In this document: piece by piece, positions 38,269-46,642 of the stretch
How the letters are laid out: each line of letters begins with the position of its first letter
Position numbering within the stretch: the first letter of the stretch is position 1
From: Haloarcula rara
GTDB taxonomy: Archaea; Halobacteriota; Halobacteria; Halobacteriales; Haloarculaceae
Assembly (NCBI RefSeq): GCF_029338235.1
Contig: NZ_CP119785.1
Span: forward strand, 2,914,001 to 2,978,000
Reading direction: 5' to 3'
DNA: 64,000 nt
Position numbers and translations under genes: made by a program
Notes under the pieces: generated by a model
What the model was told of the DNA's origin: nothing
The model's database searches: none
The model's input: only the letters and a program-made list of their open reading frames with translations

Positions 38269-38835
38269 TCAGGGTGTGGGCGTCCGCTCGAAGTCGACGG
38301 CGATTTGCTGGCTTGCGAGCACCGCGTCCCCAATGGCCTCCGACGCCGTGTCGTGGTCGGTACCGTCCGCCACGTCGAGCACCTCGCCGAGGGCATACAG
38401 CTGAAACCGGTTCGTGTAGGGCTGGCCGGGTTGGGGACACGGTGGTTCGTACCCGACCTCGCCGCCCTCTGGTCGCCCCTGGGCGGCCCCACCCAGCGAC
38501 TGGACCGTCGCCGAGCGCGGGAGTCCCGCTGGAATCCGCTCTGTGTCCGGGGGGACGTTCCAGAGTGTCCAGAAGATCGGATCGGTGATGCCCCCGCTGT
38601 CGTACTCCGCGACGATGGCGAGGGCCTCGGTGGGCTCAGGGACGCGCTCGAAGTCGAACGGAGGCGACTCTCCGGCGCCGTAGCAGGTGAACCGATCCGG
38701 CAGAGACCCGCCCGGGTCCAGCGCCGGACTCGACATCGTGAATCCTCCAGGTGTTTCTTCCGATTCACCCACACAGCCGGCCACTGCCCCGGCAGCTATC
38801 GGACCCACCGTTCGTAACAACCTGCGGCGTCGCAT
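38269..38835 (-). CDS. PEBP (YbhB/YbcL) family lipoprotein
   Basis: A 188-residue protein. MRRRRLLRTVGPIAAGAVAGC is a Tat-like lipoprotein signal. The mature part has the phosphatidylethanolamine-binding/RKIP-like core: PDRFTCYGAGESPPFDFERVPEPTEALAIVAEYD and FWTLWNVPP, with YEPPCPQPGQPYTNRFQLYALG. It is shorter than eukaryotic PEBP but normal for the prokaryotic family. Function is not clear; ligand binding outside the cell is likely. Confidence 0.88.
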   Translation of the reverse strand: MRRRRLLRTVGPIAAGAVAGCVGESEETPGGFTMSSPALDPGGSLPDRFTCYGAGESPPFDFERVPEPTEALAIVAEYDSGGITDPIFWTLWNVPPDTERIPAGLPRSATVQSLGGAAQGRPEGGEVGYEPPCPQPGQPYTNRFQLYALGEVLDVADGTDHDTASEAIGDAVLASQQIAVDFERTPTP

Positions 38836-39002
38836 AGCCACGCTCGGGGGCCACGCTACTTTGTCGCTTTGGTCACACCACCAGATTTCCGTACGGTCCA
38901 GCCGATTTTCATAATTTGGTGCGCATGTTTTATTAACAAACGTCATCCACAGCCGCTCTGATAACAGTTGAATTAATAAATGCGCGCGAGCTAGCCTGAG
39001 TA

Positions 39003-41552
39003 ATGACGACCGAGGACCCCGACGAACCCGACGGCGGGCCAGAGACAGGGGGCGAGACGACGGACCGAGGAGACAGCGCGGTCAGCCAGTTCGACGTCCC
39101 CGAGATGGACTGTCCCGCCTGTGCTGGCAAAGTCGAGTCGAGTGTCGAGACGCTCGACGGGGTCGAGACAATCGACCCGCAGGTGACGACCGGGACCCTG
39201 ACCGTGACCTACGACGCAGACGCGACCGACACGGCGGCGATAGCCGAGCGAATCCGGTCGGCCGGGTACGTCGTTGCGGAGCCGACGGAGACGCTCCGAG
39301 TCTCCGTGCCGGACATGGACTGTGCGTCCTGTGCGGGCAAGGTCGAATCCGCGCTGTCGACCGTCGAGGACCTCGAGAGTGTGGAGACACAGCCGACGAC
39401 CGGAACAGTGGTCCTGACGCGGACCGGGGCCGAGCCGACTGACGACGCGATCGTCGCCGCGATAGAGCGTGCGGGCTACGACGTCGAAGGCACTACGGGG
39501 GCGACCGACGAGTCGAGCGACGAGGAGCTCTGGACCAGCCCGCGGGCGCTCAAGACGTGGGCCAGCGGGGTCGTACTGGCGGTCGGACTCGTCCTCGAGT
39601 TCCTGATACCGGGGACGAACGCACAGGTCGGGACGGTCCTGGGCAGTGCCCTCCACGTGGCGGACCTGCTCTTCCTCGTCGCCGTCGCCGTCGGCGGGCA
39701 GGCCATCCTGCGCAACGGCTACTACTCGGCGCGCAACCTGAACCTCGACATCGACCTGCTGATGTCCATCGCCATCCTCGGGGCGCTGACAGCCAGCCTG
39801 GCCTTCGGCGAAGCGCTGTACTTCGAGGCCGCGACGCTGGCGGTCCTCTTTAGCATCGCCGAGCTCTTAGAGCGGTACTCGATGGATCGCGCCCGGGATT
39901 CGCTGGAAGAGCTGATGGACCTCTCACCGGAGGAGGCGACGGTCCGGCGAGATGGTGAAGAGGCGGTCGTCCCGGTCGATACCGTCGACGTGGGTGAGCG
40001 CGTCGTCGTCAGGCCCGGCGAGAAGATTCCGCTGGACGGCGACGTCATCGACGGCGAGAGCGCCGTCAACCAGGCGCCCATCACCGGCGAGAGCGTCCCG
40101 GTCGACAAGACCGTCGGCGACGATGTGTACGCCGGGACTATCAACGAGGGCGGCTACCTGGAAGTCCAGGTCACCTCGGCCTCGGGCGACAACACGCTCT
40201 CGCGCATCGTCGAGATGGTCGAGGACGCCCAGTCGAACAAGACCGAGCGCGAGCAGTTCGTCGAGCGGTTCTCGGCGTACTACACGCCCGTCGTCGTCGC
40301 TTTCGCCGTCCTCGTGACCCTCGCCAGCCCGGTCGTCCTGGGGACGACCCTCTCGACGGCGGTCGTCTACGGGCTGACACTGCTGGTGCTCGCCTGTCCC
40401 TGTGCCTTCGTCATCTCGACGCCCGTCTCGGTCGTCTCGGGCATCACGAGCGCCGCGAAGAACGGCGTCCTCATCAAGGGCGGGAATCACTTAGAGGCGA
40501 TGGGCGAGGTCGACGTGGTCGCCTTCGACAAGACCGGGACGCTCACGAAGGGCGAACTCACTGTCACCGACGTCATCGCGCTGAACGGCAACAGCGAGGA
40601 CGATGTCCTGCGCTGTGCCCGCGGCCTGGAGGCCCGCAGCGAACACCCCATCGGCGAGGCCATCGTCGCCGAGGCCGGGGAGGGCGGCGAGCGCGATATC
40701 GACGCGTTCGAGAGCATCACCGGGAAGGGCGTTCGCGCTGAACTCGGGGGCGTCCCGCACTTCGCTGGCAAGCCGGATCTCTTCGAGGAACTCGATTTCG
40801 ACCTCTCACACGTCCACGCGACGACCGACGGCGGGCTTGTCACGAAGACCGCCCAGCAGCTCTGTGAGCGAAACAACTGCCTGGACCTGCTCGACGAGGC
40901 GGTCCCCGAGCTACAGTCCGAGGGTAAGACGGTCGTCCTCGTCGGGACCGAGGACGAACTGGAGGGGGTCATCGCTGTGGCCGACGAGGTCCGACCCGAA
41001 GCCCGCGCGGCGGTCGAACGGCTCAGCGCCCTGGGCATCGAGAAGACGGTGATGCTCACCGGCGACAACGAGCGCACCGCGGGCGCCATCGCCGAACAGG
41101 TGGGCGTCGACGACTACGCGGCGGAACTGCTGCCCGACGAGAAGGTGGCCCACGTCGAGCGCCTCGACGGCGAGACTGACGGTGGGGTCGCCATGGTCGG
41201 GGACGGTATCAACGACGCGCCGGCACTGGCAACCGCGACGGTCGGCGTGGCGATGGGCGCGGCCGGCACCGACACCGCGCTGGAGACGGCAGACGTGGCC
41301 TTGCTCTCGGACGACCTCTCGAAGCTCCCGTACCTCTATGACCTCTCCGGGCAGGCCAACGGCGTCATCCGCCAGAACGTCTGGGCCAGCCTGGGCGTGA
41401 AGGCGGTCCTCGCTCTTGCCGTCCCCTTCGGATACGTCCCCATCTGGCTGGCGGTCCTCGCGGGCGACGCCGGGATGACGACAGCCGTCACCGGGAACGC
41501 GATGCGACTCTCCAGCGTTCGCGCGGACGCCCTCGACGTCGAGTCGGAGTGA
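39003..41552 (+). CDS. heavy-metal-translocating P-type ATPase (Zn/Cd type likely)
   Basis: An 849-residue P1B ATPase. Two N-terminal HMA domains carry MDCPAC (Cys37/Cys40) and MDCASC (Cys107/Cys110). The transmembrane metal motif is ACPCAF (Cys465-Pro-Cys467), the phosphorylation motif DKTGTLT starts at Asp509, and the hinge GDGINDAPAL follows later. Near the C-terminus, LAGDAGMTTAVTGNAMRL carries an Asp in the position used by ZntA/CadA-type pumps, so Zn/Cd/Pb export is more likely than Cu. The GC-rich reading frame is intact. It converges on a cupin gene with no gap. Confidence 0.92.
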   Translation: MTTEDPDEPDGGPETGGETTDRGDSAVSQFDVPEMDCPACAGKVESSVETLDGVETIDPQVTTGTLTVTYDADATDTAAIAERIRSAGYVVAEPTETLRVSVPDMDCASCAGKVESALSTVEDLESVETQPTTGTVVLTRTGAEPTDDAIVAAIERAGYDVEGTTGATDESSDEELWTSPRALKTWASGVVLAVGLVLEFLIPGTNAQVGTVLGSALHVADLLFLVAVAVGGQAILRNGYYSARNLNLDIDLLMSIAILGALTASLAFGEALYFEAATLAVLFSIAELLERYSMDRARDSLEELMDLSPEEATVRRDGEEAVVPVDTVDVGERVVVRPGEKIPLDGDVIDGESAVNQAPITGESVPVDKTVGDDVYAGTINEGGYLEVQVTSASGDNTLSRIVEMVEDAQSNKTEREQFVERFSAYYTPVVVAFAVLVTLASPVVLGTTLSTAVVYGLTLLVLACPCAFVISTPVSVVSGITSAAKNGVLIKGGNHLEAMGEVDVVAFDKTGTLTKGELTVTDVIALNGNSEDDVLRCARGLEARSEHPIGEAIVAEAGEGGERDIDAFESITGKGVRAELGGVPHFAGKPDLFEELDFDLSHVHATTDGGLVTKTAQQLCERNNCLDLLDEAVPELQSEGKTVVLVGTEDELEGVIAVADEVRPEARAAVERLSALGIEKTVMLTGDNERTAGAIAEQVGVDDYAAELLPDEKVAHVERLDGETDGGVAMVGDGINDAPALATATVGVAMGAAGTDTALETADVALLSDDLSKLPYLYDLSGQANGVIRQNVWASLGVKAVLALAVPFGYVPIWLAVLAGDAGMTTAVTGNAMRLSSVRADALDVESE

Positions 41553-41879
41553 TCACCGGCCCGGCAGCGGGCAGAGAGTCGCCGTCAGCACGGCGATCTC
41601 GTCGGTGTCGTTTTGGGCGCCGTGGACCTGTCCACGCTCGTTGCAAACGACGCCTGGCGCCGAGACAGTCTCGGTCTCATCGTCGCGCTCGACCCGCACG
41701 GTCCCCCGGAGCACGTGGAAGACGTTCGTGGCATCAGTGTGTTCGTGCGGTTCGATACTGGCCCTGGGCCCGAGCGCGAACGCCTTCACCAGCACGTCGT
41801 CGGTCACTGCCAGTTCGCCGCTGTCGACGGCGCCGGCGTCGGGCGTCGCGCCGAACTCGGAGAGCAGGTCGAATCCCAT
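41553..41879 (-). CDS. small cupin-domain protein
   Basis: A 108-residue single cupin: ASIEPHEHTDATNVFHVLRGTVRVERDDE gives the metal-binding HxH...E segment, and GVVCNERGQVHGAQN gives the last His. It may bind a metal or small ligand; no enzymatic call is possible. Stop-to-stop with the ATPase gene. Confidence 0.85.
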   Translation of the reverse strand: MGFDLLSEFGATPDAGAVDSGELAVTDDVLVKAFALGPRASIEPHEHTDATNVFHVLRGTVRVERDDETETVSAPGVVCNERGQVHGAQNDTDEIAVLTATLCPLPGR

Positions 41880-41955
41880 GCCGGCACCTCACTCCCCATG
41901 CCTGTAGCCGTGGTGGACGCAACTGGTTTGTGTATAGATATGTTATGTCTATAAT

Positions 41956-42390
41956 ATGTATGACGCAGTGCTGCTCCCGACGGACGGCAGTGAGGGGACT
42001 CGGGCCGCGGTCGAACACGCCATCGACCACGCCAGGCAGTACGACGCTGCGTTGCACGTCCTCTACGTGGTCGACGCCCGAATCGGTGTGGCCCGCGAGA
42101 CGACCCCCGAAGTCATCTTCGAGGAACTCGAAGACCAGGGCCGTCGGGCTATCGAGAGCGTGCAATCACAGGCCAGGGGGGCCGACGTCGAAACTATCGA
42201 AGGCGTCGTCGCCCGTGGCGATCCCCACCAGGCGATTCTCGACTACGCGGCGGCGGAGGATATCGACCTCGTGGTGATGGGCACCCACGGTCGGACGGGA
42301 CTGGACCACTATTTAGTCGGTAGCGTGACCGAGAAAGTCGTCCGACTGTCGGACGTGCCAGTTCTCACTGTCCCGCTGCCGGAACCCTGA
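41956..42390 (+). CDS. universal stress protein (UspA family)
   Basis: A 144-residue USP: MYDAVLLPTDGSEGTRAAVEHAI at the N-terminus and the ATP-binding loop VVMGTHGRTGLDHYLVGSVTEKVV at the C-terminus. An A/T-rich ATAGA...TCTAT inverted repeat with a TATA-like element lies just before the ATG, so transcription is probably leaderless. Confidence 0.92.
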   Translation: MYDAVLLPTDGSEGTRAAVEHAIDHARQYDAALHVLYVVDARIGVARETTPEVIFEELEDQGRRAIESVQSQARGADVETIEGVVARGDPHQAILDYAAAEDIDLVVMGTHGRTGLDHYLVGSVTEKVVRLSDVPVLTVPLPEP

Positions 42391-42433
42391 TCGTCCACAT
42401 CTTTTTATAATCGGTGGCGAACAGTACGCTGTG

Positions 42434-42844
42434 ATGGATAGTGGGGACCGCGTGACGTCCGCACTGGACGCGCGATACCCGGTGACGCGGCGGCTCGTGC
42501 ACGCCGAGGCGGAAAGAGAGAGCTGTGACGTGGCCATCAGTGCGGTGCCCGACGTGTTAGACGTGCCTTTCGGCGGGCGCTGGCTGTCCGACAGCGAGCT
42601 CATCCCACCCCTGGGCGAACGAGGCGTCCTGAATCTCGCCACCCCAGACGCCGACGCCTTCTCTCAGGACGAACTCGATGTCGCGCGCGTCCTGTCGGCG
42701 AGCATCGAATCGGCTCTCGCGATCGCCGACCGCATCGTCGCCGCCCACGGCCGAAGGATACGCCCCGGCGACAGCGTAGAGCGAAGCGACCGCTTGGAGA
42801 TTTTCGGCCAGACCAGGTCGGTACCGCCGTTCCAGATGGAGTAA
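42434..42844 (+). CDS. short GAF-like sensory domain protein
   Basis: A 136-residue acidic protein. The middle part GERGVLNLATPDADAFSQDELDVARVLSASIESALAIADR resembles the C-terminal half of a GAF domain as found in bacterio-opsin activator-type sensors. The N-terminal half is unlike GAF. It has no effector domain, so it is either a stand-alone ligand sensor or a remnant of a larger sensor. It is followed 5 bp later by a small membrane protein. Confidence 0.6.
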   Translation: MDSGDRVTSALDARYPVTRRLVHAEAERESCDVAISAVPDVLDVPFGGRWLSDSELIPPLGERGVLNLATPDADAFSQDELDVARVLSASIESALAIADRIVAAHGRRIRPGDSVERSDRLEIFGQTRSVPPFQME

Positions 42845-42849
42845 CAGCG

Positions 42850-43023
42850 ATGACCGCCGATTCTGTGATGCCGCTCTGTGTCGGCCTCGCGATGGTCGTG
42901 GGTGCCGTCGTGCTGGCGTACCCCGTCCCGCTGTGGCTCCGGGGACTGGGCGTGGCCGTTGGGCTCTTCGTCGGCGTCTCGGCCGCGCTGTATACGCTTA
43001 CTGCTAGCGACCTGGAGTACTGA
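42850..43023 (+). CDS. 57-residue membrane protein
   Basis: The ATG at 42850 encodes MTADSVMPLCVGLAMVVGAV to the TGA at 43021-43023. Two hydrophobic segments are separated by a short Pro/Arg turn (YPVPLWLRGLG). It starts 5 bp after the GAF-like gene, so it is probably in the same transcript. Confidence 0.62.
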   Translation: MTADSVMPLCVGLAMVVGAVVLAYPVPLWLRGLGVAVGLFVGVSAALYTLTASDLEY

Positions 43024-43065
43024 CGGCGAAAAATCGCACTGGATACCATTCGAACAGTCAGTTGC

Positions 43066-43188
43066 AAGCCAGGGGTGGGAGTGTGAACCGGAGCCAGACG
43101 GTCGACCACGAATAGCGCCGTCGCTGCGACTGGCAGGATTCAAATCCCACTTCGCAGCTTTCGCTGCTCACGTTCGTTCACAGCAGAA
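43066..43188 (-). repeat. tail array of tRNA-Thr
   Basis: Downstream of tRNA-Thr (minus orientation), 43066-43089 repeats the last 24 nt of the tRNA with three changes in the T loop (GTGTGAACC for TTTGAACC). Between copy and gene, 43138-43150 is an inverted copy of the T-arm (TTCAAATCCCAC) able to pair with GTGGGATTTGAA of the tRNA. The pairing encloses two small hairpins, GCAGC-TTTC-GCTGC and CTGCT...AGCAG. Confidence 0.7.
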
Positions 43189-43262
43189 AGCCAGGGGTGG
43201 GATTTGAACCCACGAACTCTCGATTACAAGTCGAGTGCTTGGACCACCCAAGCTCCCCTGGC
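43189..43262 (-). tRNA. tRNA-Thr(UGU)
   Basis: 74 nt, CCA not encoded. Acceptor GCCAGGG/CCCTGGC, discriminator U. Anticodon stem-loop CTCGA-CTTGTAA-TCGAG (anticodon UGU). T-arm GTGGG-TTCAAAT-CCCAC. Confidence 0.95.
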
Positions 43263-43290
43263 GCGTATCCATCAGTTGTCGGGGGACGTT

Positions 43291-43758
43291 TTAAGCGGTG
43301 TCGTTTTCCGTCGACTTTTCGAGTGTCAACCGATGGGGGGTGTAGCCGTGGGCGGCGTAGAACTGGCGGGCGGCGTCGTTGTCGGCCATCGCCTCCAGCT
43401 GGACCACCGTCGCGCCGTCGTCGACCAGTCGGTCCTCAGCGGCCCGGAGCAGCGCGCTCCCGATGCCCTCGCGACGGGCGTCCGGCGCCACGTAGAGGTT
43501 CTCGACGAGGCCCGGCGTGACGTCCTGCTCGTACCGACCGTGCTCGACGGTGAACATGACGAAGCCGACGACGCGCTCCTCGAGACGGGCCACCAGGAGG
43601 TCCTCGGCGACGATACGCTGGACGACCGTCTCGCGGATGACGGCCCGGTTCTCCGGGCCCAGAAGGTGTGACCCGTACGAGCGCTGGTCCCGCGCGAGGT
43701 CGACCCACATATCGGTGAGTCGGTCGGCAAGCGCCGTCGACGGGGTCGATATCTCCAC
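43291..43758 (-). CDS. GNAT family N-acetyltransferase
   Basis: A 155-residue acetyltransferase. The acetyl-CoA loop is clear: LVENLYVAPDARREGIGSALLRAAEDRL (motif A R/Q-x-x-G-x-G/A), then VVQLEAMADNDAARQFYAAHGYTPH (motif B). The substrate is unknown. Stand-alone, just upstream of tRNA-Thr in the same direction. Confidence 0.9.
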   Translation of the reverse strand: MEISTPSTALADRLTDMWVDLARDQRSYGSHLLGPENRAVIRETVVQRIVAEDLLVARLEERVVGFVMFTVEHGRYEQDVTPGLVENLYVAPDARREGIGSALLRAAEDRLVDDGATVVQLEAMADNDAARQFYAAHGYTPHRLTLEKSTENDTA

Positions 43759-43945
43759 GGCTCATATGGGTTCCACGGGCGCAAAACTGTTAGCCCCCTA
43801 CGACGGCAAGTTCGCGTCCGACAGTTGCGCCCCCGCCCCAGAGACAAGACTCCTGTTCGGAGGCTCGGTCTCCGCGACGCGAGTCTTCGGAAGAGTTCGA
43901 GTCCCCAATATTATATTTTATTGCAGAAGCCAGTAAGCAAAGCGT

Positions 43946-44596
43946 ATGGACGACTGACGTCGGCGGCTACTCGTTGCACTGGGAACCGCGACAGCCGGAG
44001 CGGTAGCAGGGTGTTCGGGCGGGTCGAACGACGCTGGCGAGCAGAACGGGACGCCGACTGCGTCCGAGACACCGACTGAGGATACTATGGCCAGTCGAGA
44101 CCCACCGGCCGAATAGACGGCCAAGGTACGAGCCGACGGCGAGGATACGACGGACTCGTTCGGGGGCGCCGTTGAACTGTCCGGCGAGGGGTCGCCGCTC
44201 GTCGTCGGTTCGCTGGGCGACGACCTCGCCACCGGCGGCTGGAAAAACCCTTCTGTGTACGTCTTTTCGCTCTCCGACGGCGAGTGGACCCAGGAGGACA
44301 GGCTCACGCCGGAGGGCGACCCCGGAGAAATCTACTTCGGGAAGGCGCTGGCCCTCTCGAGGGACGGGAGCGTGGCTCTCATCGGTGTGTTCAAAATCGG
44401 ACACAGCGCCTACGTCTTCTCGAAGTCGGACGAGTCCTGGGCACAGGAAACGAGGTTCAGTGGCGACGGGGGCCGGTTCAGCGGGTTCGGGTACGACGTC
44501 GGCGTATCGGACAGCGGGGGCCGGGCAGTCGTGGGCGCCCCGGCCGAAGACGACACCGAACGTGAGGGGTCGGGAGCGGTGTACCCCTTCGAGTAG
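43946..44596 (+). pseudogene. FG-GAP-type lipoprotein with two nonsense codons
   Basis: The frame from ATG 43946 to TAG at 44594-44596 encodes a Tat-type lipoprotein (RRLLVALGTATAGAVAGCSGG) followed by beta-propeller repeats (SFGGAVELSGEGSPLVVGSLGDD, FGYDVGVSDSGGRAVVGAPAEDD). Two codons are stops: TGA at codon 4, where Arg is expected in the Arg run, and TAG at codon 57, where Trp fits (EWTAKV). Each is explained by one transition (CGA to TGA, TGG to TAG). The rest is well preserved, so inactivation is recent. An A/T-rich promoter (TATTATATTTTATTG) precedes it. Confidence 0.8.
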
Positions 44597-44598
44597 CC

Positions 44599-45168
44599 TT
44601 ACACGTCCCGGCAGTCGGCACAGAGCAACTGCCCGTTCAGTGACGCCAGCGAGCGAGTGAGCGTTCCACAGGCCGAACAGATGCCCTGTTCCTCGAAGGA
44701 GTCCTCTGCGGCCGTCGTACCGTCGGCGGTCGCCTGCTCGGGTGTCGCCATAGCGGCCTCCTCATCGAGTGCCTGCGTCCGTTCGCTCTCCAGGCGCACC
44801 GACGAGAGGATATCGTGACTGGTCAGCGTTCCCAGCGGTTCGCCGTCTTCGACGACCACCAGCCACTGGGTCGCATAGGTGGCCATCCGGTCACGCGCTT
44901 CCGGAAGCCTGGCCTCCGGGTCGATGGACGGGTACGACTCGGTCATCACGTCGGCGACCCGTGCTTCCGCTGGGGCCCCCTCCGAGACGAGATGCCCCAG
45001 GATATCCGCCCGGGTCACGACCCCGACCGGGTCGTTGCCTTCCAGAACCAGCGCTGTCGGTTCACCCTCGCGGACCAGCAGCTCTGTCGTCTCGACGAGC
45101 CCGTCCGACGCGCTCGCACCCACGTACTCACGGTTCATCACCTCCCGGACAGCGACCGGGTCGTTCAT
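44599..45168 (-). CDS. CBS-pair protein with C-terminal zinc ribbon
   Basis: A 189-residue protein. Two CBS motifs span about 5-120 (PTALVLEGNDPVGVVTRADILGHLV and QWLVVVEDGEPLGTLTSHDILSSV), which should bind adenine nucleotides. A Glu/Ala/Thr linker leads to a C-terminal Cys-x2-Cys pair set (ICSACGTLTRSLASLNGQLLCADC). It is probably a nucleotide-sensing regulator. An inverted repeat overlaps its start codon. Confidence 0.87.
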   Translation of the reverse strand: MNDPVAVREVMNREYVGASASDGLVETTELLVREGEPTALVLEGNDPVGVVTRADILGHLVSEGAPAEARVADVMTESYPSIDPEARLPEARDRMATYATQWLVVVEDGEPLGTLTSHDILSSVRLESERTQALDEEAAMATPEQATADGTTAAEDSFEEQGICSACGTLTRSLASLNGQLLCADCRDV

Positions 45169-45181
45169 ACGTGAACGTATG
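45166..45181. promoter_or_regulatory. inverted repeat over the CBS gene start codon
   Basis: CATACGT-GA-ACGTATG, a perfect 7+7 dyad with a 2-bp spacer that includes the ATG (read on the minus strand). With leaderless transcription this would place a dimeric operator on the initiation site, perhaps for autoregulation. Confidence 0.45.
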
Positions 45182-45293
45182 GCACGAAGTCGTCTAAAAG
45201 CTACCTCCGCCAGTGTTATGGTGCGTGCCACCGAATACCATGGTCGGTTCACCGGAGCAGTCGGTCTATCGGGGATCTTCCTCGCTGCTCAGA

Positions 45294-45437
45294 CCTCGCT
45301 ACTGCTCGCGGGTCGTTCCTCTGCGCTCGCTTATTCCGAGGAATCTCACTGCGTTCGATTCCTCGCTACTGCTCTCCGGCTCACTTCGTTCGCCGGTTCC
45401 CCTCGAGGCGATTCGCTTCGCTCATCGCCTCGCTACT
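45294..45437 (-). repeat. 67-bp tandem hairpin array at the 3' end of gch3
   Basis: CCTCGCTACT occurs at 45294, 45361 and 45428, exactly 67 bp apart. The last copy contains the gch3 stop codon. Each unit ends in a hairpin: CGAGGAATC/GATTCCTCG (45337-45365) and CGAGGCGAT/ATCGCCTCG (45404-45432), with aligned loops TCACTGCGTTC and TCGCTTCGCTC. A smaller CCGGC/GCCGG hairpin with loop TCACTTCGTTC sits at 45376-45396. The inner halves of the two main stems differ but still pair. Confidence 0.85.
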
Positions 45438-46191
45438 CGAACCGAACTGTCGCCCCGTCTGCCCGGCACTCCTCTAGCGCGTGTTTCGCGTCCATACCGG
45501 CGTCGGCGGGCGTGCGTCCGCGGCCGACACCGACCTTCAGCTCGACGTCGACGGCATCGCGAACGTGGTCACAGGCGTCCCTGTAGTCCGCCTCGTCGAG
45601 GTCGGGACACACCGCGATAACGTTGTCACCGCCGACGAAGAAAGAGAGTGAATCGTGTGCCTCGCGCATATACTTCATCAGCGAGGCGTACCCCTGTTCG
45701 ATCTGAATGAATGTGTCGAACTCGTTGAGCTGGTCGGTGTATTTCTCGGTCGCGTCGTCGACGTCGAAATGGGCCAGCTGGACGTCGGTGTCGGTCCGGA
45801 ACTCGTCGTCGATGGTCTGGCCTCGCAACACCTCCCGGCGGCCGTCGTCCTGTGCGCTGCCGGCTTCCTGCAGTTGCTCTGTGGCGGTCCCCAGCGCCGA
45901 CACCGGGGTCGTCCCCGTGGCGACCGAGAGGCTCATCGTCACCGGGTACCGGTTGCCGACGGACTCCTGGATGAGGGCGTGGTCTGCCTCGTCAAGCCCG
46001 TTGGTCACGGCAATCATGTTGTCGAACCGCGAGAAGAAGATGTAGCCGTCGCGGTTCCCGAACAGTTGAGCGAGGTCGGCGTACAGTCGGGACTGCAACG
46101 TCTGGAGGTCGACTTCGCGGCGCGGCTCGGGCGTCACTGTCCACGGGCCGTAGTTATCGATCTGGATGTGCGTTACCTGCGTGTTCGTCAC
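45433..46191 (-). CDS. gch3: GTP cyclohydrolase III (IIa)
   Basis: A 252-residue archaeal enzyme opening GTP to 2-amino-5-formylamino-6-ribosylamino-pyrimidinone phosphate, the first step to archaeal riboflavin and F420. Signatures are QIDNYGPWTVTPEPRREVDLQTLQSRLY, FFSRFDNMIAVTNGL, MSLSVATGTTPVSALGTATEQLQ and the second-domain FFVGGDNVIAVCP with KVGVGRGRTPADAG. Normal length. A 67-bp hairpin array starts at its stop codon. Confidence 0.95.
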   Translation of the reverse strand: MTNTQVTHIQIDNYGPWTVTPEPRREVDLQTLQSRLYADLAQLFGNRDGYIFFSRFDNMIAVTNGLDEADHALIQESVGNRYPVTMSLSVATGTTPVSALGTATEQLQEAGSAQDDGRREVLRGQTIDDEFRTDTDVQLAHFDVDDATEKYTDQLNEFDTFIQIEQGYASLMKYMREAHDSLSFFVGGDNVIAVCPDLDEADYRDACDHVRDAVDVELKVGVGRGRTPADAGMDAKHALEECRADGATVRFE

Positions 46192-46242
46192 TACCGGGGG
46201 TTTGGACCCGACCGGTATTGATGTATCGGAACCGGGTCAGTA

Positions 46243-46572
46243 TCACGCCTGTCTGGCGATGCCGTCCGTTCGGAGCTCGACCGCGCCGAGCATCGAATCG
46301 TACGCGACCACTTCGGTCGCCATCAGCTTCGGGATGTGGTCGGTGAACAGTTCCGCCGCCATAGCCTCACGCTCCGATTCCGGCACTGCCGACACTGGAC
46401 ACCCCTCGCGGTCGGCGACGACTGCCGCTGCCAGGTCTGACACCACGACTGGCTCGTCCCGGTCCGCTATAATCGCGAGCGCTCGGCGCCTGGTATCGTC
46501 GGATAGCAGGTCCTCGACCACCGCTGGCGGCAGGTCGCTACCGATGTCGCTGTCGGCGTTCTGTGTCGCCAT
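46243..46572 (-). CDS. DUF7344-like winged-helix protein
   Basis: A 109-residue acidic protein. The central DDTRRRALAIIADRDEPVVVSDLAAAVVADREG resembles the haloarchaeal DUF7344 winged-helix domain, followed by a HIPKLMATEVVAYDSMLGAVEL wing. It is probably a DNA-binding regulator. The ATG at 46572 is chosen; the much longer open frame upstream is non-coding in character. Confidence 0.72.
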   Translation of the reverse strand: MATQNADSDIGSDLPPAVVEDLLSDDTRRRALAIIADRDEPVVVSDLAAAVVADREGCPVSAVPESEREAMAAELFTDHIPKLMATEVVAYDSMLGAVELRTDGIARQA

Positions 46573-46642
46573 ACAGGTATCTACGCCGGCACCCCACAAG
46601 TATGTGTCGTGAACACATACCACAATACCGGAGACGACACCG

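Noticed and set aside
43946..44596. Selenocysteine or pyrrolysine at the in-frame TGA and TAG
   Set aside because: No Sec or Pyl machinery is known for Halobacteria, the positions fit Arg and Trp by single transitions, and no SECIS-like element is seen.
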